From assembly GCA_013002405.1 (NCBI GenBank), contig JABDKA010000177.1:1-38894 (forward strand): 38,894 nucleotides of DNA, given 5' to 3'. Positions 1 to 7,933 of the stretch are shown one piece after another. The position numbers were made by a program, and so were the translations under genes. Below the pieces are notes generated by a model. It was not told where the DNA came from. It saw only the letters and a list, made by a program, of their open reading frames with translations, and made no database searches. This DNA comes from Sulfitobacter sp. (GTDB lineage: Bacteria; Pseudomonadota; Alphaproteobacteria; Rhodobacterales; Rhodobacteraceae). Every line of letters starts with the position of its first letter. Position 1 is the first letter of the stretch.

Positions 1-1432
1 CCTCGTAGCCGAAGCCCGAGACAAAGCCGTTCACCACGCCCCCAGTCGCGCGGTGCCGCTCCACCAATGCGATCTGCGCCACTTCACCCGTCGCCTGCAC
101 CCGCCCCTCCGTCACGGGCAATTCGAACTTGAGCGCCTGCGTGGGGGCCTGGTTCTCTACCACGCCGATGACGTTGGCGGTAACCGCGTTTGCCCCTTCC
201 GGAGCAGCGATGTGAAAATCCGCAGCTGTCAGATCACGCGCCATGTTCACCGTCGCGCACGCCTCCGCCGGCCAGTCGTAATGCGGGCAATCGGCAAGGC
301 AAATGCCGTCCCGCGCCACAACCTCGCCCCGCGCGATAACCACCTCGATCGGCAGGGCGTTCAGATCGGAGGTCAGGATCACATCCGCCCGTCGGCCGGG
401 GGTGAGCGATCCGATTTCACGCTCCAGCCCGAAGTGGGTCGCCGTATTGATCGTCGCCATTTGCAGGGCCACCAGCGGTTCGCAGCCGCATTCAATGGCG
501 TGGCGCACCACCCGGTTCATATGGCCGTCGTTCACGATGGTGCCCGAATGGCTGTCATCGGTGCAAAGGATCATATTGCGCGGATCGAGACCCTTTTCCG
601 TGATCGCCGTGATCTGGCTTTGTACATCGTACCAGGCCGATCCCAACCGGATCATGGAGCGCATCCCCAACCGCATCCGCGCCACCGCATCCGCCTCGCA
701 GGTGCCCTCGTGATCGTCCGCTGGACCACCCGCGACATAGGCGGCAAAGGCGGGCCCCAGATCGGGAGAGGCATAGTGGCCGCCCACGGTCTTGCCCGCC
801 CGCTGTGTTGCCGCAATCTCGGCCAGCATCTGTGGATCGGCGTTCGACACACCCGGAAAATTCATCATCTCCCCCAGCCCGATGATGCCGGGCCAGGTCA
901 TGGCTTCCGCCACATCGGCGGCGGATATCTCGAAACCAGTGGTTTCCATCCCCGGCGCGGAAGGGGCGCAGGAAGGCATCTGGGTGAAAATGTTGATGGG
1001 CTGCATCAGAGCCTCATCGTGCATCATCCGCACTCCCTCCAGCCCCAGCACATTGGCGATCTCGTGCGGATCAGTGAACATGGAAGTCGTGCCCTGTGGA
1101 ATGACTGCGCGCGCAAATTCCGCAGGGGTCAGCATACCACTCTCGATATGCATATGCCCGTCGCACAAGCCCGGGATCATGTACCTCCCCTCGGCCTCGA
1201 TCACGTCGGTCCTGTCACCGATGCAATGGGACGCATTGGGCGCAACGAAGGCGATCCGCCCCGCGGTGATGGCAATGTCATGCCCCGCCAGCACTTCGCG
1301 CGTGTGGACATTGACCCAAGCACCGCCGCGGACGACCCTGTCCGCTGGTCGCCGCCCGGCTGCGACATCGACCAGCAGAGGGGCCACATCGGCCCAACCT
1401 GCAAAGGAAGGAGGAGAAGTTTCTTGCGTCAT
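1..1432 (-). CDS. ade: Adenine deaminase (3' end cut by window edge)
   Basis: Adenine deaminase of the amidohydrolase superfamily, converting adenine to hypoxanthine plus ammonia in purine salvage. Reading the minus strand from the ATG at 1432 gives 477 residues with no stop, so the C-terminus lies outside the window. The metal-binding motif is visible as PGLCDGHMHIESGM at about residues 77-90. It is followed by FTDPHEIANVLG and, later, ILCTDDSHSGTIVNDGH, all typical of this family, whose usual length is near 590 residues. The end of the visible part (ATGGVVNGFVSGFG) also fits. It is divergent from the VOC gene, with only 45 bases between the two starts, so their promoters must overlap. A long plus-strand reading frame across this gene is a shadow. 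Confidence 0.93.
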   Translation of the reverse strand, partial: MTQETSPPSFAGWADVAPLLVDVAAGRRPADRVVRGGAWVNVHTREVLAGHDIAITAGRIAFVAPNASHCIGDRTDVIEAEGRYMIPGLCDGHMHIESGMLTPAEFARAVIPQGTTSMFTDPHEIANVLGLEGVRMMHDEALMQPINIFTQMPSCAPSAPGMETTGFEISAADVAEAMTWPGIIGLGEMMNFPGVSNADPQMLAEIAATQRAGKTVGGHYASPDLGPAFAAYVAGGPADDHEGTCEADAVARMRLGMRSMIRLGSAWYDVQSQITAITEKGLDPRNMILCTDDSHSGTIVNDGHMNRVVRHAIECGCEPLVALQMATINTATHFGLEREIGSLTPGRRADVILTSDLNALPIEVVIARGEVVARDGICLADCPHYDWPAEACATVNMARDLTAADFHIAAPEGANAVTANVIGVVENQAPTQALKFELPVTEGRVQATGEVAQIALVERHRATGGVVNGFVSGFGYE

Positions 1433-1477
1433 GGCGCAAGGTGACACAGGGTTTTGGGAGGTTCAAGCGGGAGCGTG

Positions 1478-1900
1478 ATGATGGATTACGCAAAGGTCGG
1501 AGCGAAGGAATTCGGCGCCTCCCTGCGTGGCATCGGCCTGAACCTGCTGGTCCGCGATGTGTCCGCGCAGGTGGCTTTTCTCGAAGGGCTCTTCGGCATG
1601 CAGGCCTATCAGCCCACCGCCGATTTCGCGATTATGCAGTACGGGACCCAGGTCTTTCAGTTGCACAGCGACGGCACGTACCATTCCAATCCGCTGCTTG
1701 GCCTCCTGCCCGAAAACCCCCCGCGTGGCGCGGGGATCGAGATCAGGCTGTATGACACCGATCCCGACGCGATCTGCGAGATGGCTGACACGCACGGCGG
1801 CACGATCCTGCAGGCTGCCACGGACAAGCCCCACGGTCTCCGAGAAGCCTACATCCTGTGCGAAAACGGCTACGCCTGGGTCCCCAGCCGTCCCCTTTGA
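1478..1900 (+). CDS. VOC (glyoxalase/bleomycin-resistance) family protein
   Basis: A 140-residue single-domain member of the vicinal oxygen chelate superfamily. The pattern GIGLNLLVRDVSAQVAFLEG near the N-terminus and the repeated beta-alpha-beta-beta-beta layout ending in ENGYAWVPSRPL are characteristic. The substrate cannot be told from the sequence; members include glyoxalase I, dioxygenases and resistance proteins. The start is either ATG 1478 or ATG 1481, both behind a GCGGGAG element. An upstream TTG at 1454 in the same frame seems less likely. The gene is divergent from ade and could share its control region. Confidence 0.8.
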   Translation: MMDYAKVGAKEFGASLRGIGLNLLVRDVSAQVAFLEGLFGMQAYQPTADFAIMQYGTQVFQLHSDGTYHSNPLLGLLPENPPRGAGIEIRLYDTDPDAICEMADTHGGTILQAATDKPHGLREAYILCENGYAWVPSRPL

Positions 1901-1960
1901 CCAGAGCCTGCCGGCGGACAAGCAGCCCTCTCTTTTTCACCAGAAATACTTCGGGGGATA

Positions 1961-1992
1961 GCGCCTTTGGCGCGATGGGGGCTGGCCCCCAT
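1961..1992. repeat. Two short hairpins between convergent genes
   Basis: GCGCC-TTT-GGCGC at 1961-1973 is followed directly by ATGGGGG-CTGG-CCCCCAT at 1975-1992, both perfect. They sit between the ends of the VOC gene (plus) and the glycosyltransferase gene (minus). The preceding CAGAAATACTTCGGGGG text resembles a motif I recall as common after genes in Rhodobacteraceae. They could act as weak bidirectional transcript ends, although there is no clean U-tract. Confidence 0.5.
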
Positions 1993-2002
1993 GCCTTACG
2001 AA

Positions 2003-2023
2003 GTCCCGGACCTGATCCGGGAC
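2003..2023. repeat. Palindromic repeat unit (single copy)
   Basis: A perfect 8-bp stem GTCCCGGA / TCCGGGAC around a 5-base loop CCTGA. The same unit, with loop CTTGA or TCAAG, occurs twice inside paaD at about 32520-32578. This points to a dispersed palindromic element of the genome. Here it lies in the normal intergenic setting, just downstream of the stop codon of the minus-strand glycosyltransferase. Confidence 0.7.
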
Positions 2024-2036
2024 CTCCGGCCTTTCG

Positions 2037-2909
2037 TCAGACAATCCCCGCAAAACGTTCCGGAAGTTTGAAGAGCTTCTCACTCGGATCTAGATCGAAG
2101 TGGTAAAGATCGTTGTTGCGATAGCGGAAGGTGTCGTTCATCTGCTGCCGTTGCGCAGAGAAGTCCCAGCTATCATCCACCTCCCGTGTCGCAAATTCCG
2201 CGAAAAGCGCTTCGTCGTCACGATCTTCGGCAAACCACTGGCGGTTTGTCGTAGTCTCCTTCACATCGGACACCCCCATACTCTGAACCATCTCGTTCCG
2301 GCGGTTAAGTGTGTCGGCGTAGAGGTCGAAATCACAGAACTTCATATGAAAGAGATAAAGATGCTCGGGTGTCTCTATCTGGTCCCAGGAGGCGTAGTGA
2401 CCCCCGCGCGACAGCTTGGTGCGGCGGCTCACCACACAGGGTTTGCAGTACCAGTGGCTAAGCTGCGCATATCTGCGCGGGCCGAGGATGGAGGTTTCCA
2501 CATCCCCCTCTTCCCGGTCGCGAAGGTGCAGGATCTCCAGCCCGATCGCCGTGCGGACCCGTCGCTTGCGTGCCTGTCGCATATAACTGCCCAGGTCATG
2601 ACCGCTTGCCGGGTCGATCACCACGAACTCATCCACATCACAGACGATGATATGATCGTACCACTGCCGCAGCGCGCTGAGCAGAAAGTTCTGGGTACGC
2701 CAGCGCAGCGGATTGAAGGCGACGCGCTGAGTGTCCGGGATGGCAAAGAGGTTGGCCCCCTCAGCAATCTGGCGCACCGATTCCTGATTGCCGTGGTTGA
2801 TGACGTAAAGCGCCTCACGGCCAAAATAGCCGCCGTAATAGTCGACCCATTTCCTGAGAAACCAATCGTCGTCCCGCACCGTGGTGAGGACCGCCACCTT
2901 GTCCTGCAT
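2037..2909 (-). CDS. Family 2-like glycosyltransferase
   Basis: A 290-residue cytoplasmic protein with a GT-A-like fold of the Glyco_tranf_2_4 type common in Rhodobacteraceae. The start MQDKVAVLTTVRDDDWFLRKW is the classic nucleotide-binding beginning. IIVCDVDEFVVID at about residues 88-100 holds the Asp-x-Asp metal-binding motif. Sugar donor and acceptor are unknown. It stands alone, convergent with the VOC gene and divergent from the oxidoreductase downstream, with no polysaccharide genes nearby, so the pathway cannot be inferred from context. There are no membrane segments or signal peptide. Confidence 0.8.
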   Translation of the reverse strand: MQDKVAVLTTVRDDDWFLRKWVDYYGGYFGREALYVINHGNQESVRQIAEGANLFAIPDTQRVAFNPLRWRTQNFLLSALRQWYDHIIVCDVDEFVVIDPASGHDLGSYMRQARKRRVRTAIGLEILHLRDREEGDVETSILGPRRYAQLSHWYCKPCVVSRRTKLSRGGHYASWDQIETPEHLYLFHMKFCDFDLYADTLNRRNEMVQSMGVSDVKETTTNRQWFAEDRDDEALFAEFATREVDDSWDFSAQRQQMNDTFRYRNNDLYHFDLDPSEKLFKLPERFAGIV

Positions 2910-3034
2910 GCTGCACCGCTCATTCTTTTTCCGGCAGGCTAAAGCCTTTTGCGTCGCCTCGCAATCGGAGGAATGGGCTACGTCGCCGGATAGCCGAAGG
3001 GATGATAGACTGCCGCGAAGAGGGGGATCTTGAA

Positions 3035-4003
3035 ATGAGGGCTGTCGTTCAGACCAGATACGCGGGGCCGGACCGCCTCAGGCTCACGGACAGGCCCGTC
3101 CCTGACCCCGGCAAGGGGCAACTCAGGCTTCGCATCCTGGCCTGCGCCGTTAACCTGTCCGACTGGGAATATCTGGTCGGATCACCATTCTACGCCCGGA
3201 TTATCGGGGGTCTTTTTCGGCCCAGACATGCGGTGCTGGGGTCAGACATCGTGGGTATCGTTGACCAGCTTGGCCCCGGTGTCACCGACTTTGCCGTCGG
3301 CGACAGGGTCATGGGGGACGTTGTGGAGCGGCGCGGTGGATTTGCCGAATTTGCCTGCGTGGCCGCGGACAAGATGGTTCAGGTCCCGCAAGACCTATCG
3401 GATGAGGTGGCCGCCTGTCTGCCGCAGGCCGCCGGGATCGCGATTGCCGGTACCCAAGGGCTGAAAGCCGGGGATCGCCTGCTGATCAACGGCGCGGGCG
3501 GTGGATCGGGCACGATGGCGCTGCAACTGGCCAAGGCGGCAGGTGCCCGTGTCACTGTGGTGGATAACGCGGGCAAGATTGACTGGCTCAAGACCCTGGG
3601 TGCCGATGAGGTCATCGACTATCGCCAGCAGGACTTTGCCACCCTGGGACGTCAATGGGACAGGATCCTCGACATGGTGGCGACCCGTGGTGCAGGCGCA
3701 GTCGCCGCAGCACTTGCCAGGGGCGGCATTTACCGCGCGGTGGGCGGCAGGGTTTCGGTGCTGCTTTCCCTGCTTATCGGCGGTCTGCGCTTTCGCCCGC
3801 AGGGCAAATTCATTGGGATGTTATTGGTCCCGTCCGGGGCCCACCTGACGCGCCAAAGCGCGCAGATGGCCGTCGACGGTAGGATCGTACCACATCTGGA
3901 GGCTGTCTTGCCGCTTTCAGAAGTGCCGGAGGCGCTTCGCCGCACAGGCGAAGGGGAAGTGAAGGGAAAGATCGTCATTAGGCCTGACATGCCCCTGAGA
4001 TGA
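3035..4003 (+). CDS. Zinc-independent MDR-family NAD(P)H oxidoreductase
   Basis: A 322-residue medium-chain dehydrogenase/reductase. It has a GroES-like N-terminal domain (MRAVVQTRYAGPDRLRL...) and a Rossmann domain marked by LLINGAGGGSGTMALQLAKA at about residues 148-167. The cysteine cluster of zinc-dependent alcohol dehydrogenases is absent, which favours a quinone-oxidoreductase or enoyl-reductase type acting with NADPH. ATG 3035, behind AGAGGGGG, was chosen over an in-frame ATG at 3002 because the family starts at the MRAVVQ block. It is a single transcription unit; the substrate is unknown. Confidence 0.82.
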   Translation: MRAVVQTRYAGPDRLRLTDRPVPDPGKGQLRLRILACAVNLSDWEYLVGSPFYARIIGGLFRPRHAVLGSDIVGIVDQLGPGVTDFAVGDRVMGDVVERRGGFAEFACVAADKMVQVPQDLSDEVAACLPQAAGIAIAGTQGLKAGDRLLINGAGGGSGTMALQLAKAAGARVTVVDNAGKIDWLKTLGADEVIDYRQQDFATLGRQWDRILDMVATRGAGAVAAALARGGIYRAVGGRVSVLLSLLIGGLRFRPQGKFIGMLLVPSGAHLTRQSAQMAVDGRIVPHLEAVLPLSEVPEALRRTGEGEVKGKIVIRPDMPLR

Positions 4004-4085
4004 GTACTTCACTGGGTCCGCATCAGCCCCCAAATTTAACCTCTCTGGCCACAATCATGTCGTTTTCGCGCAGTAGGCGAAGGCC

Positions 4086-4565
4086 ATGGATCAGACACCG
4101 CATATGCCGACACCTGACCCCGTCATAACGCTACGCAGCTTCGGCTTCTGGGCTGTCTTCACCGGCGCGCTTGCGCTGATTGTCGTGCTGGTCAGCATCA
4201 CCGGCCCGACGTTTGAGCCCAAGCCCTCTGCAGGCACACAGATCGGCGAGATTGCAGGCGAGATCAAACGCGCGGCCTGGCGCAGCCTGCTGGGTCTGCC
4301 GCAGCCGGCACCGGAACCTCCCACGCGCTACGCGCAATTCAAGCAGCTTCTTCCCTTGGTCGGGCCGATCATCGGTGTTGTCGCAATCCTGCTGTCCCTT
4401 GTGTCAGGGCTGTTGCGTGAGAATTGGCGCTTTGGGGCATATGGTTTCTGCCTGGGTGCCGCGGCAATCGTGTTTCAGATCGCCTGGTGGATCGCCGCGC
4501 TGGTGGCCTGCGTGATCCTTCTGGTCAACATCATCGAAAACATCGGTGATATCTTCAGTTTTTGA
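4086..4565 (+). CDS. Small integral membrane protein of unknown function
   Basis: A 159-residue protein I do not recognise. It has a hydrophobic segment at about 19-40, then a polar stretch of about 45 residues rich in Pro, Glu and Arg. Further hydrophobic segments follow at about 88-108 and 116-153; the last is long enough for two helices. That gives three or four membrane spans. The N-terminus is short and polar (MDQTPHMPTPDP). No catalytic motif is seen. It lies alone between the oxidoreductase and the aldolase with separate spacing on both sides. Confidence 0.7.
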   Translation: MDQTPHMPTPDPVITLRSFGFWAVFTGALALIVVLVSITGPTFEPKPSAGTQIGEIAGEIKRAAWRSLLGLPQPAPEPPTRYAQFKQLLPLVGPIIGVVAILLSLVSGLLRENWRFGAYGFCLGAAAIVFQIAWWIAALVACVILLVNIIENIGDIFSF

Positions 4566-4643
4566 CGGGTCCCGGCAGGCTCTCCAAAATTACTGGTCAT
4601 CACACGCATTTCCCGCCACCCTGCGGAAAAAAGGAGCGTGGCA

Positions 4644-5399
4644 ATGACCGTCACTCATATCCGTCAGAACATGGACCATTGGCCCGAACGGGTGGACCTT
4701 GCTGCCGCCTTCCGCTGGACCGCGCGGCTCGACATGCATGAGGGGGTGGCCAACCACTTCTCGCTCGCTGTGAGTGACGATGGAACCAAGTTCCTGATGA
4801 ACCCCAATCAGGTTCATTTCGCCCGGATCCGGGCAAGTGACCTGCTGCTGATCGATGCGAACGACCCCGACACACTGCAGGGCCCCGACGCGCCAGATCC
4901 CACCGCCTGGGGTCTGCACGGCGGTGTCCACCGTGCCTGTCCGCACGCCCGCTGCGTGATGCACGTTCATTCGATCCATGCCACTGTGCTGGCCTGCCTG
5001 GAGGACAGCCGCCTGCCGCCGATCGACCAGAACTGTTGCATATTCTACAACCGCATCGTGATCGACGAAGACTACGGCGGGCTGGCTTTTGAAGATGAGG
5101 GCGACCGATGCGCCGCCCTGCTGAAAGACCCCAAGCACCGGGTCATGGTCATGGGCAGCCACGGCGTGATGGTCATCGGCGATACCGTCGCCGACACCTT
5201 CAACCGCCTCTATTATTTCGAGCGGGCCGCAGAGACCTATATCAAGGCCCTGCAAACCGGTCGGCCCCTGCGCCGCATCCCCGACGACATCGCCGAAAAG
5301 ACCGCGCAGGAGTTGGAGAACTACCCAGATCAGGATGCCCGCCACCTGGCGGAGCTCAAGGCGATTCTTGATGCGGAAGGCTCAGACTACGCACAGTAG
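4644..5399 (+). CDS. Class II aldolase/adducin family protein
   Basis: A 251-residue cytoplasmic protein of the class II aldolase/adducin fold, which includes zinc-dependent fuculose-phosphate-type aldolases. Zinc ligands are visible as MHVHSIHAT around residues 110-118 and GSHGVMVIGDT around 169-179. An N-terminal CANHFS-like segment appears here as VANHFSLAV. ATG 4644 was chosen because AAGGAG lies seven bases upstream; a GTG at 4638 is too close to it. The substrate is unknown; this bacterial subgroup is usually annotated only by fold. It is followed after 60 bases by the EamA transporter and may be co-transcribed with it. Confidence 0.85.
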   Translation: MTVTHIRQNMDHWPERVDLAAAFRWTARLDMHEGVANHFSLAVSDDGTKFLMNPNQVHFARIRASDLLLIDANDPDTLQGPDAPDPTAWGLHGGVHRACPHARCVMHVHSIHATVLACLEDSRLPPIDQNCCIFYNRIVIDEDYGGLAFEDEGDRCAALLKDPKHRVMVMGSHGVMVIGDTVADTFNRLYYFERAAETYIKALQTGRPLRRIPDDIAEKTAQELENYPDQDARHLAELKAILDAEGSDYAQ

Positions 5400-5459
5400 C
5401 CCTCTTGCCCTTGCGTCGTGATTGAGAAACGGTGCATTCGCACGAACCTAGGGGCAGGA

Positions 5460-6335
5460 ATGGACATCCGCGCAATTTTGATGGGGCTAATCTTTGCCCT
5501 CATGTGGTCCTCTGCCTTCACCTCGGCGCGGATCATCGTGGCCGATGCTTCCCCCCTCTTTGCCCTTTCCGCGCGCTATCTGATTTCCGGCCTGATCGGG
5601 GTCGGGCTCGCGAAGGCCCTGGGGCAAAGCTGGCATCTGACCCCGGCCCAGTGGCGGGCAACGATCGTCTTCGGGGTGCTGCAAAACGCGGTCTACCTCG
5701 GCCTTAACTTCGTTGCGATGCAGACAGTTGAGGCATCGCTTGCCGCCATCATCGCCTCCACCATGCCCCTGCTGGTGGCCCTGGCGCTTTGGCTTTTCTA
5801 CAGTGAAAGGCTCAAACCGCTCGGGCTCGCGGGCCTTATTGCCGGTTTTGTCGGCGTGGCCCTGATCATGGGCGCGCGACTTGGCGGCGGCGTCGATCCT
5901 TTCGGCGTTGCCCTCTGCGTCGTGGGGGTAATCGCCCTGACGGCGGCGACACTCCTGGTACGCGAGGCTACATCGGGTGGCAATTTCCTGATGATCGTGG
6001 GCCTGCAGATGCTGGTCGGCTGCGTGGCCCTTTCCACCGCCACCCTTGTTCTCGAAACACCCCGGGTGAACCCAAGCTGGCCGCTTTTCTTTGCCTTCAC
6101 CTACACCTGTCTCATCCCCGGTCTGGCGGCGACGATCATCTGGTTCTGGCTGGTAAACCGCGTCGGCGCCACGCGGGCCGCCACCTTTCACTTTCTCAAC
6201 CCCTTCTTCGGCGTGGCTGTCGCAGCACTCTTGCTGAATGAGGCCTTGGGGGGCCGCGATATCCTGGGTGTTGTGATCATCACACTCGGCATTCTGGCAG
6301 TTCAAATCTCCCGCCAGTCGCAGCGCAAGGTCTGA
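5460..6335 (+). CDS. DMT-family (EamA) transporter
   Basis: A 291-residue inner-membrane protein with about ten hydrophobic segments arranged as two EamA repeats. The first repeat begins LMGLIFALMWSSAFTSARII; the second starts near residue 145 and contains the conserved PGLAATIIWFWLVNRVG and FHFLNPFFGV blocks. Members export amino acids or other small metabolites. ATG 5460 was preferred over GTG 5418 because the first helix begins a few residues after it. The AraC-type regulator starts 63 bases downstream in the same direction and might control it. Confidence 0.88.
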   Translation: MDIRAILMGLIFALMWSSAFTSARIIVADASPLFALSARYLISGLIGVGLAKALGQSWHLTPAQWRATIVFGVLQNAVYLGLNFVAMQTVEASLAAIIASTMPLLVALALWLFYSERLKPLGLAGLIAGFVGVALIMGARLGGGVDPFGVALCVVGVIALTAATLLVREATSGGNFLMIVGLQMLVGCVALSTATLVLETPRVNPSWPLFFAFTYTCLIPGLAATIIWFWLVNRVGATRAATFHFLNPFFGVAVAALLLNEALGGRDILGVVIITLGILAVQISRQSQRKV

Positions 6336-6398
6336 AGAACGACACGGCATGCCGCAGACCGGCGGCAGCGCGACGCTTCGCCGTGGCACCCTGCCGCC

Positions 6399-7400
6399 AT
6401 GACCGCGCCCCGGGACGACATACCAAGGGCCTATGCCTTTCTGCTTCTCCCCGGCTTTTCGCCGCTTAGCCTGTCCTGCGCACTGGACTGCCTGTCACTG
6501 GCCAACCACCATCCTTCGGGGCGCAGGTTCTACAGCTGGCGGCTCATCTCAGAAGATGGCGCGCCGGTAACTGCCTATAACAACATCAGCATCGCAGCCG
6601 ACACCGGCCTGACGGAGCTGGCCCGCAATGAGACCCTCATCGTCTGCGCGGGTGAAAACGCCGGACGGGGCAGCACCCGCGCGGTGCTGAACTGGCTGCG
6701 GCGGGAAACCCGCAAGGGCATGGACTACGGCGCCCTCAGCTCTGGCACCTATACCCTCGCGCTGGCAGGCCTGATCGGTGGCAAGCGGGTCACGACCCAC
6801 TGGGAATACAGGACCGCCCTGGCCGAAATGCTGCCCGACGTGATCATGGAAGACACGCTCTACTCCGTCGATGGGCGGGTTTTCACCTGCGCGGGATCGG
6901 CGGCCTCCATGGATCTCATGCTTTACCGGGTGCAGGAGGATTATGGCGGCGACATCGCGACCTGGGTCGCGGATCAACTGGTCTATGCCCTGCCGCGGCC
7001 CCAGACCCACGGCCAGCGCATGTCGCTCCTGTCCCGGCCCGAGGTGCGAAATGCCAAACTGCTGCTGGCTATGCAGATCATGGAGAATAATCTGGAAGAA
7101 CCGCTGCGTCCCGATGACATCGCCAATGCCGTCGGCCTGTCGACCCGGCAACTCGAACGGCTTTTCGCGCGCTACCTTTCAAGCTCACCCAAACGCTTCT
7201 ACCTGCACCTGAGACTTGAAAAGGGCCGCAACCTGCTGCGGCAGACGGATCTGACCGTGACGGACGTCAGCGTGGCCTGCGGGTTTCAGTCCCTGTCGCA
7301 TTTTTCCAAATGCTACCGCGCGGCTTTCGGCAACCCGCCGGGGCGGGAGGCGTCGGATGGCAAAGTACTCTGGTCAGCGGACGCGCGGGAAGAACGCTAG
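6399..7400 (+). CDS. GlxA-family AraC-type transcriptional regulator
   Basis: A 333-residue regulator with an N-terminal DJ-1/PfpI-like domain (about 10-190) and a C-terminal AraC double helix-turn-helix (about 225-325). The second DNA-binding helix is in the block VTDVSVACGFQSLSHFSKCYRA. In the sensor domain the position often held by Cys in the GxCTGA nucleophile turn reads ALSSGTYTLALAG, a Ser. It is therefore probably a ligand-sensing domain without amidase activity. Relatives include the betaine and carnitine regulators GbdR and CdhR. The target here is unknown; the upstream transporter and aldolase are candidates. Confidence 0.88.
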   Translation: MTAPRDDIPRAYAFLLLPGFSPLSLSCALDCLSLANHHPSGRRFYSWRLISEDGAPVTAYNNISIAADTGLTELARNETLIVCAGENAGRGSTRAVLNWLRRETRKGMDYGALSSGTYTLALAGLIGGKRVTTHWEYRTALAEMLPDVIMEDTLYSVDGRVFTCAGSAASMDLMLYRVQEDYGGDIATWVADQLVYALPRPQTHGQRMSLLSRPEVRNAKLLLAMQIMENNLEEPLRPDDIANAVGLSTRQLERLFARYLSSSPKRFYLHLRLEKGRNLLRQTDLTVTDVSVACGFQSLSHFSKCYRAAFGNPPGREASDGKVLWSADAREER

Positions 7401-7445
7401 GATCAGCGCCGGTTCAACGCCTTCCGCCTGACCCACGGTGATCTC

Positions 7446-7853
7446 TTACCTCAGAACATGGACGGCACAGGGTGCATGGCGCACCACCCGTGCCGCGGTC
7501 GAGCCAAGGAAGTAATCCTGAAATTCGGGCCGGTGAGAGGCGATCACGATGCAGTCTTTGCCGTGCTTTTCCGCATACTCCAGGATGGATTTACCGGCAT
7601 GCCCGATGATCACGTCAGCCTGCACACCTTCCTCATCCGCGATATCCTCTTCCAAGGCCGTCATGATCCGCTCCGCATTATCGTGCAACTGGTTCTCAGG
7701 CAGATACTGCCGCACGTAGTCGGGGATGCTTTCCACCACGGATAAGGCTGTGATGGTCGCCCCTTCAGCCGCGATGGCCCGGGCGATCTCCAGCGCCTCG
7801 GTCAGGGGATGGGCGTGATCGGGGGCCACGGGGATGAGAATATTCTTGTACAT
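7446..7853 (-). CDS. Universal stress protein, UspA family
   Basis: A 135-residue single Usp domain. It opens MYKNILIPVAPD and ends with the ATP-loop signature ASHRPEFQDYFLGSTAARVV followed by RHAPCAVHVLR, matching the G-2x-G-9x-G(S/T) pattern loosely (the first Gly is replaced). Such proteins bind ATP and dimerise in the cytoplasm under stress or oxygen limitation. A strong GAGGAGG sits before the ATG. An FNR-like palindrome lies 50-64 bases upstream of the start, suggesting induction at low oxygen. The gene is convergent with the GlxA regulator. Confidence 0.9.
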   Translation of the reverse strand: MYKNILIPVAPDHAHPLTEALEIARAIAAEGATITALSVVESIPDYVRQYLPENQLHDNAERIMTALEEDIADEEGVQADVIIGHAGKSILEYAEKHGKDCIVIASHRPEFQDYFLGSTAARVVRHAPCAVHVLR

Positions 7854-7903
7854 TATTTTCCTCCTCTTTGGTTTGATCCTTGCGCAGACCGGGGATAAGC
7901 GCG

Positions 7904-7917
7904 TTGATCTATGTCAT
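7904..7917 (-). promoter_or_regulatory. FNR/CRP-type box upstream of the usp gene
   Basis: TTGATCTATGTCAT agrees with the FNR-family consensus TTGAT-N4-ATCAA (or RTCAA) at all but one or two half-site positions. Its centre at 7910.5 is 57 bases before the usp start. An activating position at -41.5 would put the RNA start near 7869, consistent with a short leader carrying the GAGGAGG site. FnrL or Dnr would be the expected binder; this is an inference. Confidence 0.45.
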
Positions 7918-7933
7918 GGTGAGCTTAGGCCCT

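Noticed and set aside
53-1444. A long open frame on the plus strand
   Set aside because: The opposite strand encodes a clear adenine deaminase over the whole interval; the plus-strand protein has no recognisable domain and biased composition typical of a high-GC shadow.
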